A DNA stretch of 64,000 nucleotides from Bdellovibrio sp. NC01 (GCF_006874625.1 NZ_CP030034.1:3534001-3598000), one strand, 5' to 3'. Shown: positions 52,463 through 61,796, numbered from the stretch's first letter. The notes: generated by a model from the sequence alone, not told the origin. Made by a program: numbers and translations.

Positions 52463-52773
52463 AATTGCCCCCTCGTTCCTTCCGAGCTTAAGTGCCAATT
52501 TGGAACTGACCTATTAAGTTCTATGCATGTAAATATTGCAAGTAAATATTCTTACATTAACTTAAAAGTAACTAAACTAGTGAAAATCCTGACAAATTCA
52601 TGACCGTGGACAATGCTGCGGTTAGGCTAATGACTCTAAAATCGATGCAAATGTCGGGATCTTACACGTTTCTTAAATTCTAACTCGCCGCTCTTGGGCC
52701 TTCCGCAACTAAACATGCGTAGCGTTAAATTCTAGACCTTGGCGATTGAAAAGGAAACTGTTACGCCACTTGG
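52463..52773. other. Gene-free 311-base region
   Basis: AT-rich stretch upstream of the dksA-like gene. Contains GTAAATATT-GCA-AGTAAATATT (two copies of TAAATATT at 52531-52551 region) flanked by TACAT. No ORF with an SD and no convincing RNA structure. Probably holds promoters for both flanking divergent genes. Confidence 0.45.
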
Positions 52774-53316
52774 ATGCTTATCTTTCTCTTTTTGAGCCAA
52801 ATTTTATGGGCTTCTGAAAGCTCGCAAAGCCTTGCTGGGCGCTGGGTTCAGCCCTGCCAGCTCCAAACCCAACGGGAAGAGGTTTTCGCCGCCACGACGG
52901 CCGTATTGACGGAAAACTACTATTATAAGAAGGACTGCTCGCAGCCATTGATGTCGATTCGCAATTCGGGCGATGTCGTGATTACGGAAGAGCATATGGA
53001 TTTCACGTTCCAAGAAGTGGGTATCACGCTGAAGGATCAAATGATGATCGACGACTTCAACGGACGCGAAGTGTGCGGATTCAAAGATTGGACATTATAT
53101 AAAGAGAAGATCGTAACCGGCATGTGGTGTGCGATCATCACAGGCGCTAAAGCCATGAAGATGGCAGACGTCGGTTCACAAAGATTTGGTATTTATAAAA
53201 AGACAGGCGACCTACTTTACTTCGGTCGCCTCGAGCCTGGTCACGATGCTCTCTCCCCCGAAAGACGCCCCGTAACCCTTGATCCCCGTTTCTACGTCAG
53301 ATCCCCAGCGGAATAA
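52774..53316 (+). CDS. Secreted protein, unknown
   Basis: 180 residues. Short signal peptide (MLIFLFLSQILWA). An in-frame stop upstream rules out a longer product. The mature part begins SLAGRWVQPCQ, then beta-rich sequence with four Cys; the pattern is reminiscent of lipocalin-like small barrels, but that is a guess. No clear SD. Its stop abuts that of the convergent gene at 53317. Confidence 0.65.
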   Translation: MLIFLFLSQILWASESSQSLAGRWVQPCQLQTQREEVFAATTAVLTENYYYKKDCSQPLMSIRNSGDVVITEEHMDFTFQEVGITLKDQMMIDDFNGREVCGFKDWTLYKEKIVTGMWCAIITGAKAMKMADVGSQRFGIYKKTGDLLYFGRLEPGHDALSPERRPVTLDPRFYVRSPAE

Positions 53317-53652
53317 CTATTTAAGACAGGCAGACACGCGAGCGAAAAGATCTTCGGTCGCGTTGTTTAAACGGTCTGACATGCGCTTGCCCTGAACCCC
53401 GCGCGCACGAAAGGCCTTTGCTGATTGATCCATAGATTTAGAAACGGATTTTGAGTCTTTAGAATCGCTAAGAACTTCAGAATATTCTTCCATCGTTGAA
53501 GCGAATGTTTCGTGATTGCTGACAAGGCTGCGCATGATTTGCGCTTGAGCTTCCTGCATAGCAGACAGTTCTTTTTTAAGTTCAGCGCAGTTTGTAGAGG
53601 CGTGCGCCGTTGTTGCCGTAGCCAGAAGTAATGTGCAAAGAAGTGCTTTCAT
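53317..53652 (-). CDS. Small periplasmic helical protein, unknown
   Basis: 111 residues from ATG 53652 (AAGG upstream; TTG 53661 is in frame). Signal peptide ending AHA-18. The mature part is helical and charged, with a Cys near each end (STNCAELKKEL and the C-terminal SACLK) that could form one disulfide. No family recognised. Convergent, stop to stop, with the preceding gene. Confidence 0.7.
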   Translation of the reverse strand: MKALLCTLLLATATTAHASTNCAELKKELSAMQEAQAQIMRSLVSNHETFASTMEEYSEVLSDSKDSKSVSKSMDQSAKAFRARGVQGKRMSDRLNNATEDLFARVSACLK

Positions 53653-53742
53653 AGTTCTCAACCTTTCAGATTCGGTTAGAACTAAAGCAAGGGCTTTGCC
53701 ACCTCAGATCGAATTAATCGACACTAGAGGTGACGTTTTGTG

Positions 53743-54351
53743 CTAGGCCTTAAGAAATTTTTCAAACTCGTTCTTTGTTTCGCCAGATGTGTAAGGCAAA
53801 AGAAGACGAGCTACGTGGTGCTTACCGCGTTCGATTGTACGTTTACCCGGTTGCTTTTCCGCTGATTCGAAGAACTGCAAGAACGTTGTCGCCATCGCTA
53901 GCAAAGATTCTGCGATGTATTGCATTTCGCTGACTTGGTCGATCTTAGCCATTTTGCCGTCCTTTACCCATTGGCGGTAAAGGATGACCATCAACTTCAT
54001 CATTTTTTGGATGTGGGCTCTCCACATTTTCGCAAGCTGTTGATCTTTACGACGAAGAGCATACATCTCGCGGTGGAAGAAACGGTACTTCCAATAAAGT
54101 TCGAAGTTGTCGTTGATGAAGTCTAAAGGTGACGCCTTTTTAGTGCGGCGTGGATGCCAAACAGCGTAGGTGTCTTTCGCCATTCTCTTGAAAAGCTCAA
54201 CCAGAATTTCTTCTTTGTTGTCATAGTGAAAATACAGATTTCCAGGGCTGATCTCCATCGCTTTTGCGATGTGATTTGTCGTGATTGCTACGACGCCGCT
54301 GCGATTAAAGAGCTCGATTGAAGTAAGGAGAATGCGTTCTTTAGTCTTCAT
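53743..54351 (-). CDS. TetR-family transcriptional regulator
   Basis: 202 residues. N-terminal TetR DNA-binding domain: ILLTSIELFNRSGVVAITTN then HIAKAMEISPGNLYFHYDNK(EE)IL, with the recognition helix at about 33-45. The larger C-terminal ligand/dimer domain is all-helical and resembles the TetR_C group found in many gamma- and deltaproteobacterial regulators. Ligand unknown. It diverges from the transpeptidase gene at 54491, a candidate target. TAGTCTTTAGTCTAAG just upstream may be its own operator. Confidence 0.92.
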   Translation of the reverse strand: MKTKERILLTSIELFNRSGVVAITTNHIAKAMEISPGNLYFHYDNKEEILVELFKRMAKDTYAVWHPRRTKKASPLDFINDNFELYWKYRFFHREMYALRRKDQQLAKMWRAHIQKMMKLMVILYRQWVKDGKMAKIDQVSEMQYIAESLLAMATTFLQFFESAEKQPGKRTIERGKHHVARLLLPYTSGETKNEFEKFLKA

Positions 54352-54490
54352 GTCTTATAGTCTTTAGTCTAAGTTTCACCTTGAGTCACGAATTAACCGT
54401 AACTGAAAACGCTCGTCCAGAGCGAGTTTCCTGCGACTTCTTCTGAGAATGGCCTTGAAACTGCCAATTTGTTGATGCTACCATTTAGAG

Positions 54491-55774
54491 ATGCGGTCTA
54501 AAACAAAATCTAAGTTACTAAAACTATTCGTATTTTCTGGCGCTTCAGTTGTCGCTTTGTACTCTCTTATGGGCTTTACTGCCTCAGAGACAACTGAAAC
54601 TACAGCTCAGAAGAAATCTGCAACTCAGTTGGAAGAACGCCAACATATCGCCAAACTTTTTGGCGAGAAGATTAAGGCAAATGAGCTTCCTTCAAAAACG
54701 AATTTGAACTGGGACGGCAAAGACCAAAATCTTACGGTTAAATACACGCTTGATGATGATCTTCAAAAAGAAGCAGACCGCCTTTTGAAATCTTATAAGC
54801 CTGACTACGGCGCGATCTTCGTGATGGATGCTTCGACCGGTGAAGTTTTGGCGATGTCGAGCTTCCAACGTGACGATGCCCACGCTCCGAACATGAACTT
54901 GCAAGCGACGTTTCCAGCAGCTTCCGTTTTCAAAGTTGTGACTGCAACGGCGGCGGTTGATAAGGCTGGGGTCAATCCTGAACACAAAATTCACTACAAT
55001 GGTGGCGCCCACACTCTTTACAAGAAAAACGTTCTTTCTGAACGTGTGACTCGTTGGACGAATGTGATCACATTGAAGGATGCTTTTGCTCGCTCGATCA
55101 ATACCGCATTTGGTCGTTTGAGCATCGAAAACCTTCACCCTGAAGATTTGAACGAGTACTCAAACCGTTTCATGTTCAACCAAGAAATCCCAGCGGACTT
55201 CCCGGTTGAGATGGGTGTTGCTTACATCCCGCCTGGCAAAGGTTTCGAAATGGCCGAGGCCGCTTCAGGTTACACGAAGTCAAACCGCATGAGCCCCGTT
55301 CAAGGTGCCATGATCGCAGCTTCAGTTGCAAACGATGGCCAAGTGGTTGTTCCTTACCTTGTTAGCTCTTTGCAAGACGATGCTGGCAAAACTCTTTATC
55401 AAGGTGCCACAATGAACAAAGGTACAACGATGAGCAAAGAGTCATCTGTGAAAATCCGTGAGTTGATGTCACAAACGGTTTTAGCAGGAACTTCTCGCCG
55501 CTCATTCCGTCCGATCATGAAGGACCGCAAGTTTAGAGAGATCGAAATGGGCGGTAAGACAGGTCACTTAACGGGTGACAACCCTCGTGGCCGTGTTGAC
55601 TGGTTCGTTGGTTACGCTTTGGATGAAGATCGTAAGATCGCAGTTGCCGCGATCACTGTGAACAGAAAATTCTGGACAGTGAAATCAGCGCATCTTGGAC
55701 AAAGTATGTTTAGAAAGTATTTTACGCCGATCGTGGCTCAGCAAAAACAAATGCGTAAAGTTTCTTCGCGCTAG
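54491..55774 (+). CDS. Penicillin-binding transpeptidase-only protein
   Basis: 427 residues. One N-terminal membrane anchor (about 10-28), a linker, then the transpeptidase domain: S145-V-F-K148, S202-I-N204 and K356-T-G358. The class B PBP pedestal domain is absent; only about 90 residues separate the anchor from the catalytic domain. It could be a monofunctional D,D-transpeptidase or carboxypeptidase acting in the periplasm. No SD is prominent. Downstream is a perfect terminator shared with fxsA. Confidence 0.9.
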   Translation: MRSKTKSKLLKLFVFSGASVVALYSLMGFTASETTETTAQKKSATQLEERQHIAKLFGEKIKANELPSKTNLNWDGKDQNLTVKYTLDDDLQKEADRLLKSYKPDYGAIFVMDASTGEVLAMSSFQRDDAHAPNMNLQATFPAASVFKVVTATAAVDKAGVNPEHKIHYNGGAHTLYKKNVLSERVTRWTNVITLKDAFARSINTAFGRLSIENLHPEDLNEYSNRFMFNQEIPADFPVEMGVAYIPPGKGFEMAEAASGYTKSNRMSPVQGAMIAASVANDGQVVVPYLVSSLQDDAGKTLYQGATMNKGTTMSKESSVKIRELMSQTVLAGTSRRSFRPIMKDRKFREIEMGGKTGHLTGDNPRGRVDWFVGYALDEDRKIAVAAITVNRKFWTVKSAHLGQSMFRKYFTPIVAQQKQMRKVSSR

Positions 55775-55796
55775 TTCTTCTTAAAAATTTTGAAAA

Positions 55797-55832
55797 TAAA
55801 AAAAAGCGGAGTTTCGACTCCGCTTTTTTTAT
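55797..55832. terminator. Bidirectional terminator
   Basis: Perfect stem AAAAAGCGGAGT/ACTCCGCTTTTT (55801-55812 with 55817-55828) with a TTCG tetraloop, and A and T runs. Confidence 0.93.
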
Positions 55833-56434
55833 TCGTCCTTTTTCTTTTCTTCGTGAGTAATTTCAAGTGGTGTCACGTCGACGACTTCAGCCTGAATCTC
55901 GCGCTCTTCACGCTCTTCGCTGACATCGTGGAAACCAGTGCCGTCATTGCGGAACTCGTAATAGCGGAAGCCTTGTTGGCCCATACCGCCCATTCCTCCC
56001 ATACCACCAGGACCGTTACCCATGCCCGTGCCGAAGCCAAACGGACCGCCTGCGCCGAAATTGAAAACGCGGGCCGAGCCTTTGGCGATTTGTTTCGCCA
56101 TAAAGATTTTAAATCTCCATACAGCCAAGTGACGAAGACCTGGTAACAATAAAACCAACGCAAGCACACGAGTAAAGAATGAAGGAATACAGAACAAGAA
56201 ACCTGAAATAAAGATCGCGCCCGAGTGCAAGATTTTATTTCCAGGAACCTGCCCACGAGTCATCGTGCTTTGCAAAGTCATCATCGCCATGCGACCGACC
56301 GTGCTTAAGATAAGCATTCCCAATAAACACGGAGCTAGATAAATTCCAACAGCGTTAAAGAAGCCCCACTCTTGCACAGCAAAATAGAAAATCACAAATT
56401 CTGCGATAATGAATGGCAATGGAATCGTTAACAT
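55829..56434 (-). CDS. fxsA: FxsA-family membrane protein
   Basis: 201 residues. N-terminal membrane part of about 120 residues with three helices (PFIIAEFVIFYFAV, GIYLAPCLLGMLIL, IFISGFLFCIPSFFTRVLAL), matching FxsA, a membrane protein whose overproduction relieves phage T7 exclusion in E. coli; its normal role is unclear. A cytoplasmic tail follows with a Gly/Met run (GNGPGGMGGMGGMG) and an acidic end (HEEKKKDE). Downstream of xth, 9 bases apart. Confidence 0.85.
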   Translation of the reverse strand: MLTIPLPFIIAEFVIFYFAVQEWGFFNAVGIYLAPCLLGMLILSTVGRMAMMTLQSTMTRGQVPGNKILHSGAIFISGFLFCIPSFFTRVLALVLLLPGLRHLAVWRFKIFMAKQIAKGSARVFNFGAGGPFGFGTGMGNGPGGMGGMGGMGQQGFRYYEFRNDGTGFHDVSEEREEREIQAEVVDVTPLEITHEEKKKDE

Positions 56435-56443
56435 AAATATCCT

Positions 56444-57214
56444 TTACGGAAAGCTTAACTCCGCAACCACCGGACAGTGATCCGAGCCTTCAACCGTGTC
56501 GAGAATATCTGCGGAAGTCAGATATTTCTCAAGTCCTTTTGAGATACAAACATAGTCAATACGCCATCCGCGGTTTTTCTCACGCGCGAAGTCTTGATAG
56601 GACCACCACGTATAGCGGTTTTTAGCCATTGGATTAAAATAACGAAAGGTGTCGATGAAGCCTAATTCCAGGAACGAATTAAACCACGCTCTTTCTTCTG
56701 GGAAAAAACCGCTGACTTTTGAAAGACGAATTGGATCAAAGACATCGAACGTTTGGTGAGCCACGTTGTAATCACCCACAACAATCACCTCGCGGCCTTT
56801 ATTTAATTTTTCGCGCAAGTGCATGTTCAGATCTTTTAAAAATTCTTGTTTGAAAGCGTGACGTTCATCACCGGAACCGCCATTTGGAAAATAAATATTA
56901 TAAAGATCGAAGGGACCATGATCGGTAATAACGATACGACCTTCGCTGTCGTATCTATCAATTCCCATACCGTGAGCAATTTGCGCTGGCTCGACGTTAC
57001 AGAAAGTGGCTACACCGGAATAACCCTTACGCACGCCTGATGACCAGTACGCATAATTGCGATGAAGCTGACGAGCTTCTGTCTCAACTTGATCAATATG
57101 AGCTTTCGTCTCTTGCACGCAGAAAATGTCAGGATTTTCTTTGTTCACAAAATCAACCAGACCTTTTTTGTGACAAGCTCTAATTCCGTTCACATTCCAA
57201 GAGATGATTTTCAC
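56444..57214 (-). CDS. xth: Exodeoxyribonuclease III / AP endonuclease
   Basis: 256 residues. Cleaves abasic sites and 3' blocking groups in DNA repair. EEP-fold motifs: SWNVNGIRA, CVQETKA (metal Glu), KGYSGVATF, YFPNGG, VGDYNVAH (Asp/Asn), WRIDYVC and the GSDHCPVVA catalytic His. Closely related to ExoA. Divergent from the peroxiredoxin gene across about 60 bases, and probably co-transcribed with fxsA. Confidence 0.95.
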   Translation of the reverse strand: MKIISWNVNGIRACHKKGLVDFVNKENPDIFCVQETKAHIDQVETEARQLHRNYAYWSSGVRKGYSGVATFCNVEPAQIAHGMGIDRYDSEGRIVITDHGPFDLYNIYFPNGGSGDERHAFKQEFLKDLNMHLREKLNKGREVIVVGDYNVAHQTFDVFDPIRLSKVSGFFPEERAWFNSFLELGFIDTFRYFNPMAKNRYTWWSYQDFAREKNRGWRIDYVCISKGLEKYLTSADILDTVEGSDHCPVVAELSFP

Positions 57215-57276
57215 AGTTTCTCCTTGTATTTCGACTCTAAAAGGCTATCAATAACAGATACAAGGAGACAGTGTCT

Positions 57277-57804
57277 ATGCCTATGATTAATCAAGCTGCC
57301 CCGCAATTCTCTGCCCAAGCCGTTTTCGACGGTGGTGAAGTTCGTGATATTAATTTGGCCGACTACAAAGGAAAATGGGTTGTACTGTTCTTCTACCCTC
57401 TTGATTTCACTTTTGTCTGCCCAACAGAATTAACTCAATTCCGTGAACACCTTGCTGACTTTGCATTGGCTGGCGCGGTTGTTATGGGTTGCAGTGTGGA
57501 TTCAGTTCACTCGCACAAACGTTGGTTGCGCGATGACCTTGGCAACTTGGGTTATCCGTTGATTTCGGATTTGAACAAACGCATCGCTCGTGATTACGGC
57601 GTATTGTTCGAAGATCGTGGTATCGCAACTCGCGGTACATTCATTATCGATCCCGATGGTAAAATTCAATACATGGGCATCCACAACACATCTGTAGGTC
57701 GTGATGCCAAAGAAATCTTGCGCGTCCTTCAAGGCTGCCAATCTGGCGAACTTTGTGCTGCTGGTTGGAAAAAAGGCGACGTTCACATCATTCCATTGAA
57801 GTAA
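57277..57804 (+). CDS. 2-Cys peroxiredoxin (AhpC/Prx1 type)
   Basis: 175 residues from ATG 57277, 9 bases after AAGGAG (a GTG at 57271 is too close to the SD). Reduces H2O2 and organic peroxides. Peroxidatic Cys48 in FYPLDFTFVCPTE, resolving Cys160 in SGELCAAGW, with an additional Cys154. Arg in TRGTFIIDPDG completes the active site. Lies one base before the start of an ATP-grasp-like gene, so the two are translationally linked. Confidence 0.94.
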   Translation: MPMINQAAPQFSAQAVFDGGEVRDINLADYKGKWVVLFFYPLDFTFVCPTELTQFREHLADFALAGAVVMGCSVDSVHSHKRWLRDDLGNLGYPLISDLNKRIARDYGVLFEDRGIATRGTFIIDPDGKIQYMGIHNTSVGRDAKEILRVLQGCQSGELCAAGWKKGDVHIIPLK

Positions 57805-57805
57805 G

Positions 57806-58972
57806 ATGGATCAGAAAGCCGCATTTATTTCTCAACTTAGAAAATCCTTTCAGGGGCTCGAACAAGAGCCCCTTGAAGCTATTGTCGCTGACAATTTGAT
57901 TTCACCGTTCGACGTTGTTCTGCCTGCAAGCGTTTTAAAACAAGCGCAAGATATCGTGGCGGGGCTGTTTTCTTTACGCGAAAAGAAATCCTATCAAACA
58001 CATTATTTGGAATTAGCTGCCATGAAGGGCGTTAAAGACCCGGGCAATAAATCCATCATGATGAGCTATGATTTTCACTTGGATCAAAATCAAGATTTGA
58101 AGTTGATCGAAGTGAACACCAACGCTTCATTCTTAGCACTCGGTCACGAGATGTATCGCGCCAAAGGTCATCCGCTGCCTGTTTCTAATTTTTCTTTCGA
58201 AGAAGTGCGTTTGGATATTTTAAACGAAATGCAACTGCAAGGGAAAGACATCCCGGCACCATTGAAAGTGGCGATCACCGATGACAAACCTTCTGAGCAA
58301 AGATTGTTTGTGGAATTCCTGGTGTATAACGAAATGTTCAAATCGTTCGGCTGGGATTCGCGCATCGTCGATTACCGCGAGTTGTTCCAGGATTTTAATC
58401 CGGACTTTGTCTATAACCGCTACACTGATTTCTTCTTAAGCGATAGCAGCAGCCAAGTTTTACGCGAAAAATATCTTTCCCGTGATGTGTGCTTGTCACC
58501 GAATCCTTACGAATACCTGATGCTGGCAGATAAGCAGCGCTTGATCGAATGGAGCCAAGAAGGTTTCTTTGAAGCACACGGTTTGGATGAAAAGACGATC
58601 GCCTTATTGCGCAAAGCGGTTCCTGCTTCTTACGACGTCAACTTATCTTCATCCGAAGAAGTGTGGGCGAAACGTAAAACCTTATTCTTTAAACCTAAGA
58701 ACGCCTTTGGTTCTAAACAATCGTACCGTGGGTCTTCTATCAGCCGTAAAGCTTTTGAAGAACTTATGAAAGAAGATACGATCGCGATGGAATACGTCCC
58801 AGCCAGCGAACAACAGTTCGTGACTCCTGACGGTCCTCAAGATTTCAAATTCGATTTGCGTTGTTATGCTTATCAAGGGCGCTTACAGCTTGTCGTTGCG
58901 CGCCTTTATCAAGGACAGGTTACGAATCTACGCACGCCATACGGTGGCTTTGCGTGCGTTTTATTCAAATAA
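57806..58972 (+). CDS. Probable ATP-grasp ligase-like protein
   Basis: 388 residues, cytoplasmic. LKLIEVNTNASF, NPYEYLMLADKQRLIEW, a Lys-rich strand (TLFFKPKNAFGSKQSYRG) and KFDLRCYAYQGRLQLVVARL...LRTPYGGFA suggest an ATP-grasp fold with the usual Arg/Asp and final Asn/Gly segments, as in peptide or glutathione-synthetase-like ligases. The substrate is unknown. It is one base from the peroxiredoxin stop, so a thiol or redox-related product is an attractive inference. Its own stop abuts the convergent gene at 58973. Confidence 0.65.
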   Translation: MDQKAAFISQLRKSFQGLEQEPLEAIVADNLISPFDVVLPASVLKQAQDIVAGLFSLREKKSYQTHYLELAAMKGVKDPGNKSIMMSYDFHLDQNQDLKLIEVNTNASFLALGHEMYRAKGHPLPVSNFSFEEVRLDILNEMQLQGKDIPAPLKVAITDDKPSEQRLFVEFLVYNEMFKSFGWDSRIVDYRELFQDFNPDFVYNRYTDFFLSDSSSQVLREKYLSRDVCLSPNPYEYLMLADKQRLIEWSQEGFFEAHGLDEKTIALLRKAVPASYDVNLSSSEEVWAKRKTLFFKPKNAFGSKQSYRGSSISRKAFEELMKEDTIAMEYVPASEQQFVTPDGPQDFKFDLRCYAYQGRLQLVVARLYQGQVTNLRTPYGGFACVLFK

Positions 58973-59599
58973 TTATTTTAATCGAGGAACAGCGTCGTAC
59001 GTGATCGACAGATACTCTGTCGTTTCACCCGTTTTCTTAACTAACATCAGTTCGAATTCCGTGTGTGTCTTTTGATAAATCTTGTACGTCGCACCCGAAG
59101 TCTTCAAAAAATCTTCCAAATTTTGCTTCGGTTTCAACGAAGTGCTCTTAAAATTCCAGAACGCAAACTTGCCAGAATCCGCTAAGAGCTGGAATTGCCA
59201 TAAACTATGCCCGACCTTTGGCACCTTTTTCGTGTCAATCAACGTGGGAGCATAAATCGAGAAGCGTTCTTTAAAATCAGCCGGCGTCGTTGCACACAAA
59301 ATCTCTGCGGAACTGCCTTCTGGCTTCAAAAACGACTGATACGCGTGGATTTTAAAGGCCTCACCATTCACTGTTCCATCAACAAAGACTTCCGCGTCTC
59401 GCGCTACCAGCACGGTTTCTGGGATTTGCGCGATACTTCCAAGCAAGTCACTGCGAAGCTCCGTAAGAAATTCGGGACGATCTTGGCAAACAGGTGCTGA
59501 GCGCAACTCCGGCATCAGCAAACGGCCTGCAGGATCGCGTTTCACCGCGAAAGATGATGTCGAAAGCAGTACAAGAAGTAAAATCCCAGATGTTTTCAT
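58973..59599 (-). CDS. Secreted protein, unknown
   Basis: 208 residues with signal peptide ending SFA-18. The mature part starts VKRDPAGRLLMPELR and has two Cys (APVCQDRPEF, ILCATTP). No recognised family. Head-on neighbour of the ATP-grasp gene with adjacent stop codons, and divergent from the SelO-like gene. Confidence 0.7.
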   Translation of the reverse strand: MKTSGILLLVLLSTSSFAVKRDPAGRLLMPELRSAPVCQDRPEFLTELRSDLLGSIAQIPETVLVARDAEVFVDGTVNGEAFKIHAYQSFLKPEGSSAEILCATTPADFKERFSIYAPTLIDTKKVPKVGHSLWQFQLLADSGKFAFWNFKSTSLKPKQNLEDFLKTSGATYKIYQKTHTEFELMLVKKTGETTEYLSITYDAVPRLK

Positions 59600-59729
59600 C
59601 GTTTATGTGCCCCTCATTATGTCCAGTCTAGTATTCGGAATAAAATTTTTAGGGCTTAATATTAAAGTACAGAGTTTGTTTACCGATGAGGAGAGTGTCT
59701 CATTTTTCTACAAGGAGCGTAGAAGCAAC

Positions 59730-61586
59730 ATGACCATGAAGCACAATGGCGCTAAAAAGCATTCGCAATTGACGAACTTTTATTCAGGCTTTGAACAACT
59801 CAATGGAGTGCATCCTTGGATGGATGCCGTCAAAGAAGGTTTTGTAGCTTACAGAGTTCGCCAACTGAATACCGGCAACATCGCTTACTTCAACTTCGCT
59901 CTTGCTAAAGAAATGGGACTGATCGCTCCAAATCATCCCGAGCAAATGACTGAAGAGCTTCAACAAAAACTCATCGAAACTTTTTCCATCCAAATTATCA
60001 ATGAATATGACGAGTTAACAAATCGTCGCATCGATCCCGCAACCATCCTTCCAAATAAATTTATGGCGACTCGTTACTTGCAACTGCAACACGCCAACAA
60101 GCAGGGGAAAACTTCGGGCGACGGTCGTGGTATTTGGAATGGCACAGTTTACCATAAGGGCACAACGTGGGACGTTTCTTCACGTGGCACTGGCGTGACT
60201 CGTTTATCACCGGGATCTGTGGAAGCAAACAAACCATTAAAAACAGGTGGCACTGAATTCGGTTACGGTTGCGGCCTTGCAGAAATTGATGAACTTTTGG
60301 GTGCATCGATTCTTGCGGAAGTTATGCATCTTCAAGGGATTCGCACAGAACGCGTCTTGTGCATTATCGATTTAGGTAAAGGTTATGGCATCGGCGTGCG
60401 CGCTGGTCAGAACTTAATCCGCCCTGCCCATTTATTTTTGTATTTGAAACAAGAACGTTACCCTGAATTAAAAGCAGCTACTGACTATTTGATCGACCGC
60501 CAGGTTTCAAACAAAGTTTGGGACATCAAAGGCAAAGGTAACGCAAAATATGATGAGCTTCTTGATGCTGTCTGCAAATCATTTGCGGAATTCACAGCCC
60601 AGTTAGACATCGACTACATCTTTGCATGGCTTGATTGGGATGGTGACAACGTTTTAGCAGACGCGGGCATCATCGATTACGGTAGTGTTCGTCAGTTCGG
60701 CATTCGTCACGATAAATATCGTTACGATGACGTTGAAAGATTCTCTACTAATTTGAACGAGCAAAAATCAAAGGCTCGTTTGATCGTGCAAGTCTTCGCG
60801 CAAATGGTTGACTACTTAAAAACGAAAAAGAAAAAACCTCTTCGTTCGTTTGCGCACCATGAAGTGATTCAAAAGTTCAATACTCAGTTTGATCAGTTCC
60901 GCGCACAACGTTTGTTGTACCGTATGGGTTTTAACGAAACACAACGTCGCAACATCCTTGAAGAAAAAGAATTGTTCTTGAAATTCGACCGCGAGTTTTC
61001 GTTCTTTGAGCGCGCCAAGGTCAGCGGCAACGAAGAAAAAGTGGCCGACGGTGTAAATCACCCTGCCCTCTATAATATGCGCCATATCTTTAAAGAGTTT
61101 CCAAAGTTCTTAATGGAAAGCCCTTTGCCATTTGAAAAACGTTGGATGCTTGAAAAAGACTTCTTTAAAACGATCCTTTCAAGCTTTGCCAAAAGCCGTG
61201 ATGCCCGCATGGGTGAAAAACAGCGCTTGCACATCGCTTACTTCCAACAGCTTTACCGTGAACTTGTCATTGTCGCCGCAGGTCGCAACAAACCTGAAAG
61301 CGTATTGAAAGGCATTTGCGAAAGAGCAGAGAAATTAAATTCTGATCGTCGCATCACTGGTAACGCGCTTATCGAAATGGTTGATGAAATCATCACCGAG
61401 AAAAAACGCGGTTTGCCGCTCGATCAAATTCAAAAGATCATCGATCGTTTGGTTTTCGATCACATCGGTATGCCAGAAGTTCCAGTTAGCAGATTCTATA
61501 AAGAGAAAGAATCAACTGCTGCTGTAAAAATGGATTTGTTCGCAAAACTTCTAAGTCTTGTCGAAGAAAATAAAGAGTCTATTTAA
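59730..61586 (+). CDS. SelO-like (YdiU-related) pseudokinase-fold protein, divergent
   Basis: 618 residues from ATG 59730 (CAAGGAG upstream; sequence back to 59607 is in frame but unsupported). SelO-type landmarks: GDGRGIWNG, TWDVSSRGTGVTRLSPG, LGASILAEVMHLQGIRTERVL, and WDGDNVLADAGIIDYGSV, where the Asn and Asp correspond to Mg-binding residues in SelO. SelO transfers AMP to Ser/Thr/Tyr of proteins in redox homeostasis. The sequence is distant (EFGYGCGLAEIDELL is not in typical SelO) and about 130 residues longer, with a charged helical C-terminal region. AMPylase activity is an inference. Confidence 0.75.
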   Translation: MTMKHNGAKKHSQLTNFYSGFEQLNGVHPWMDAVKEGFVAYRVRQLNTGNIAYFNFALAKEMGLIAPNHPEQMTEELQQKLIETFSIQIINEYDELTNRRIDPATILPNKFMATRYLQLQHANKQGKTSGDGRGIWNGTVYHKGTTWDVSSRGTGVTRLSPGSVEANKPLKTGGTEFGYGCGLAEIDELLGASILAEVMHLQGIRTERVLCIIDLGKGYGIGVRAGQNLIRPAHLFLYLKQERYPELKAATDYLIDRQVSNKVWDIKGKGNAKYDELLDAVCKSFAEFTAQLDIDYIFAWLDWDGDNVLADAGIIDYGSVRQFGIRHDKYRYDDVERFSTNLNEQKSKARLIVQVFAQMVDYLKTKKKKPLRSFAHHEVIQKFNTQFDQFRAQRLLYRMGFNETQRRNILEEKELFLKFDREFSFFERAKVSGNEEKVADGVNHPALYNMRHIFKEFPKFLMESPLPFEKRWMLEKDFFKTILSSFAKSRDARMGEKQRLHIAYFQQLYRELVIVAAGRNKPESVLKGICERAEKLNSDRRITGNALIEMVDEIITEKKRGLPLDQIQKIIDRLVFDHIGMPEVPVSRFYKEKESTAAVKMDLFAKLLSLVEENKESI

Positions 61587-61644
61587 GAACTCGATGTAAC
61601 AGAGTCGATTTAACACCGTTACGCAATTAGTTAAAAATAAAATG

Positions 61645-61678
61645 CACCAGTGACCTTTTGGTCGCTGGTGTTTTTATT
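61645..61678 (+). terminator. Terminator of the SelO-like gene
   Basis: 11-bp stem CACCAGTGACC/GGTCGCTGGTG with one G-T pair (61645-61655 with 61660-61670, loop TTTT), then TTTTTATTTG. Confidence 0.9.
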
Positions 61679-61796
61679 TGTACTCGCAGAAAATTTTCTG
61701 ACACCAGAATCATTTCGCATCCAAAAATACCTGGCCTAACGTTTGCTTTACTCCTTCAGCAGTGATCATTGATCACCACATATTGGAGGGGGACCC

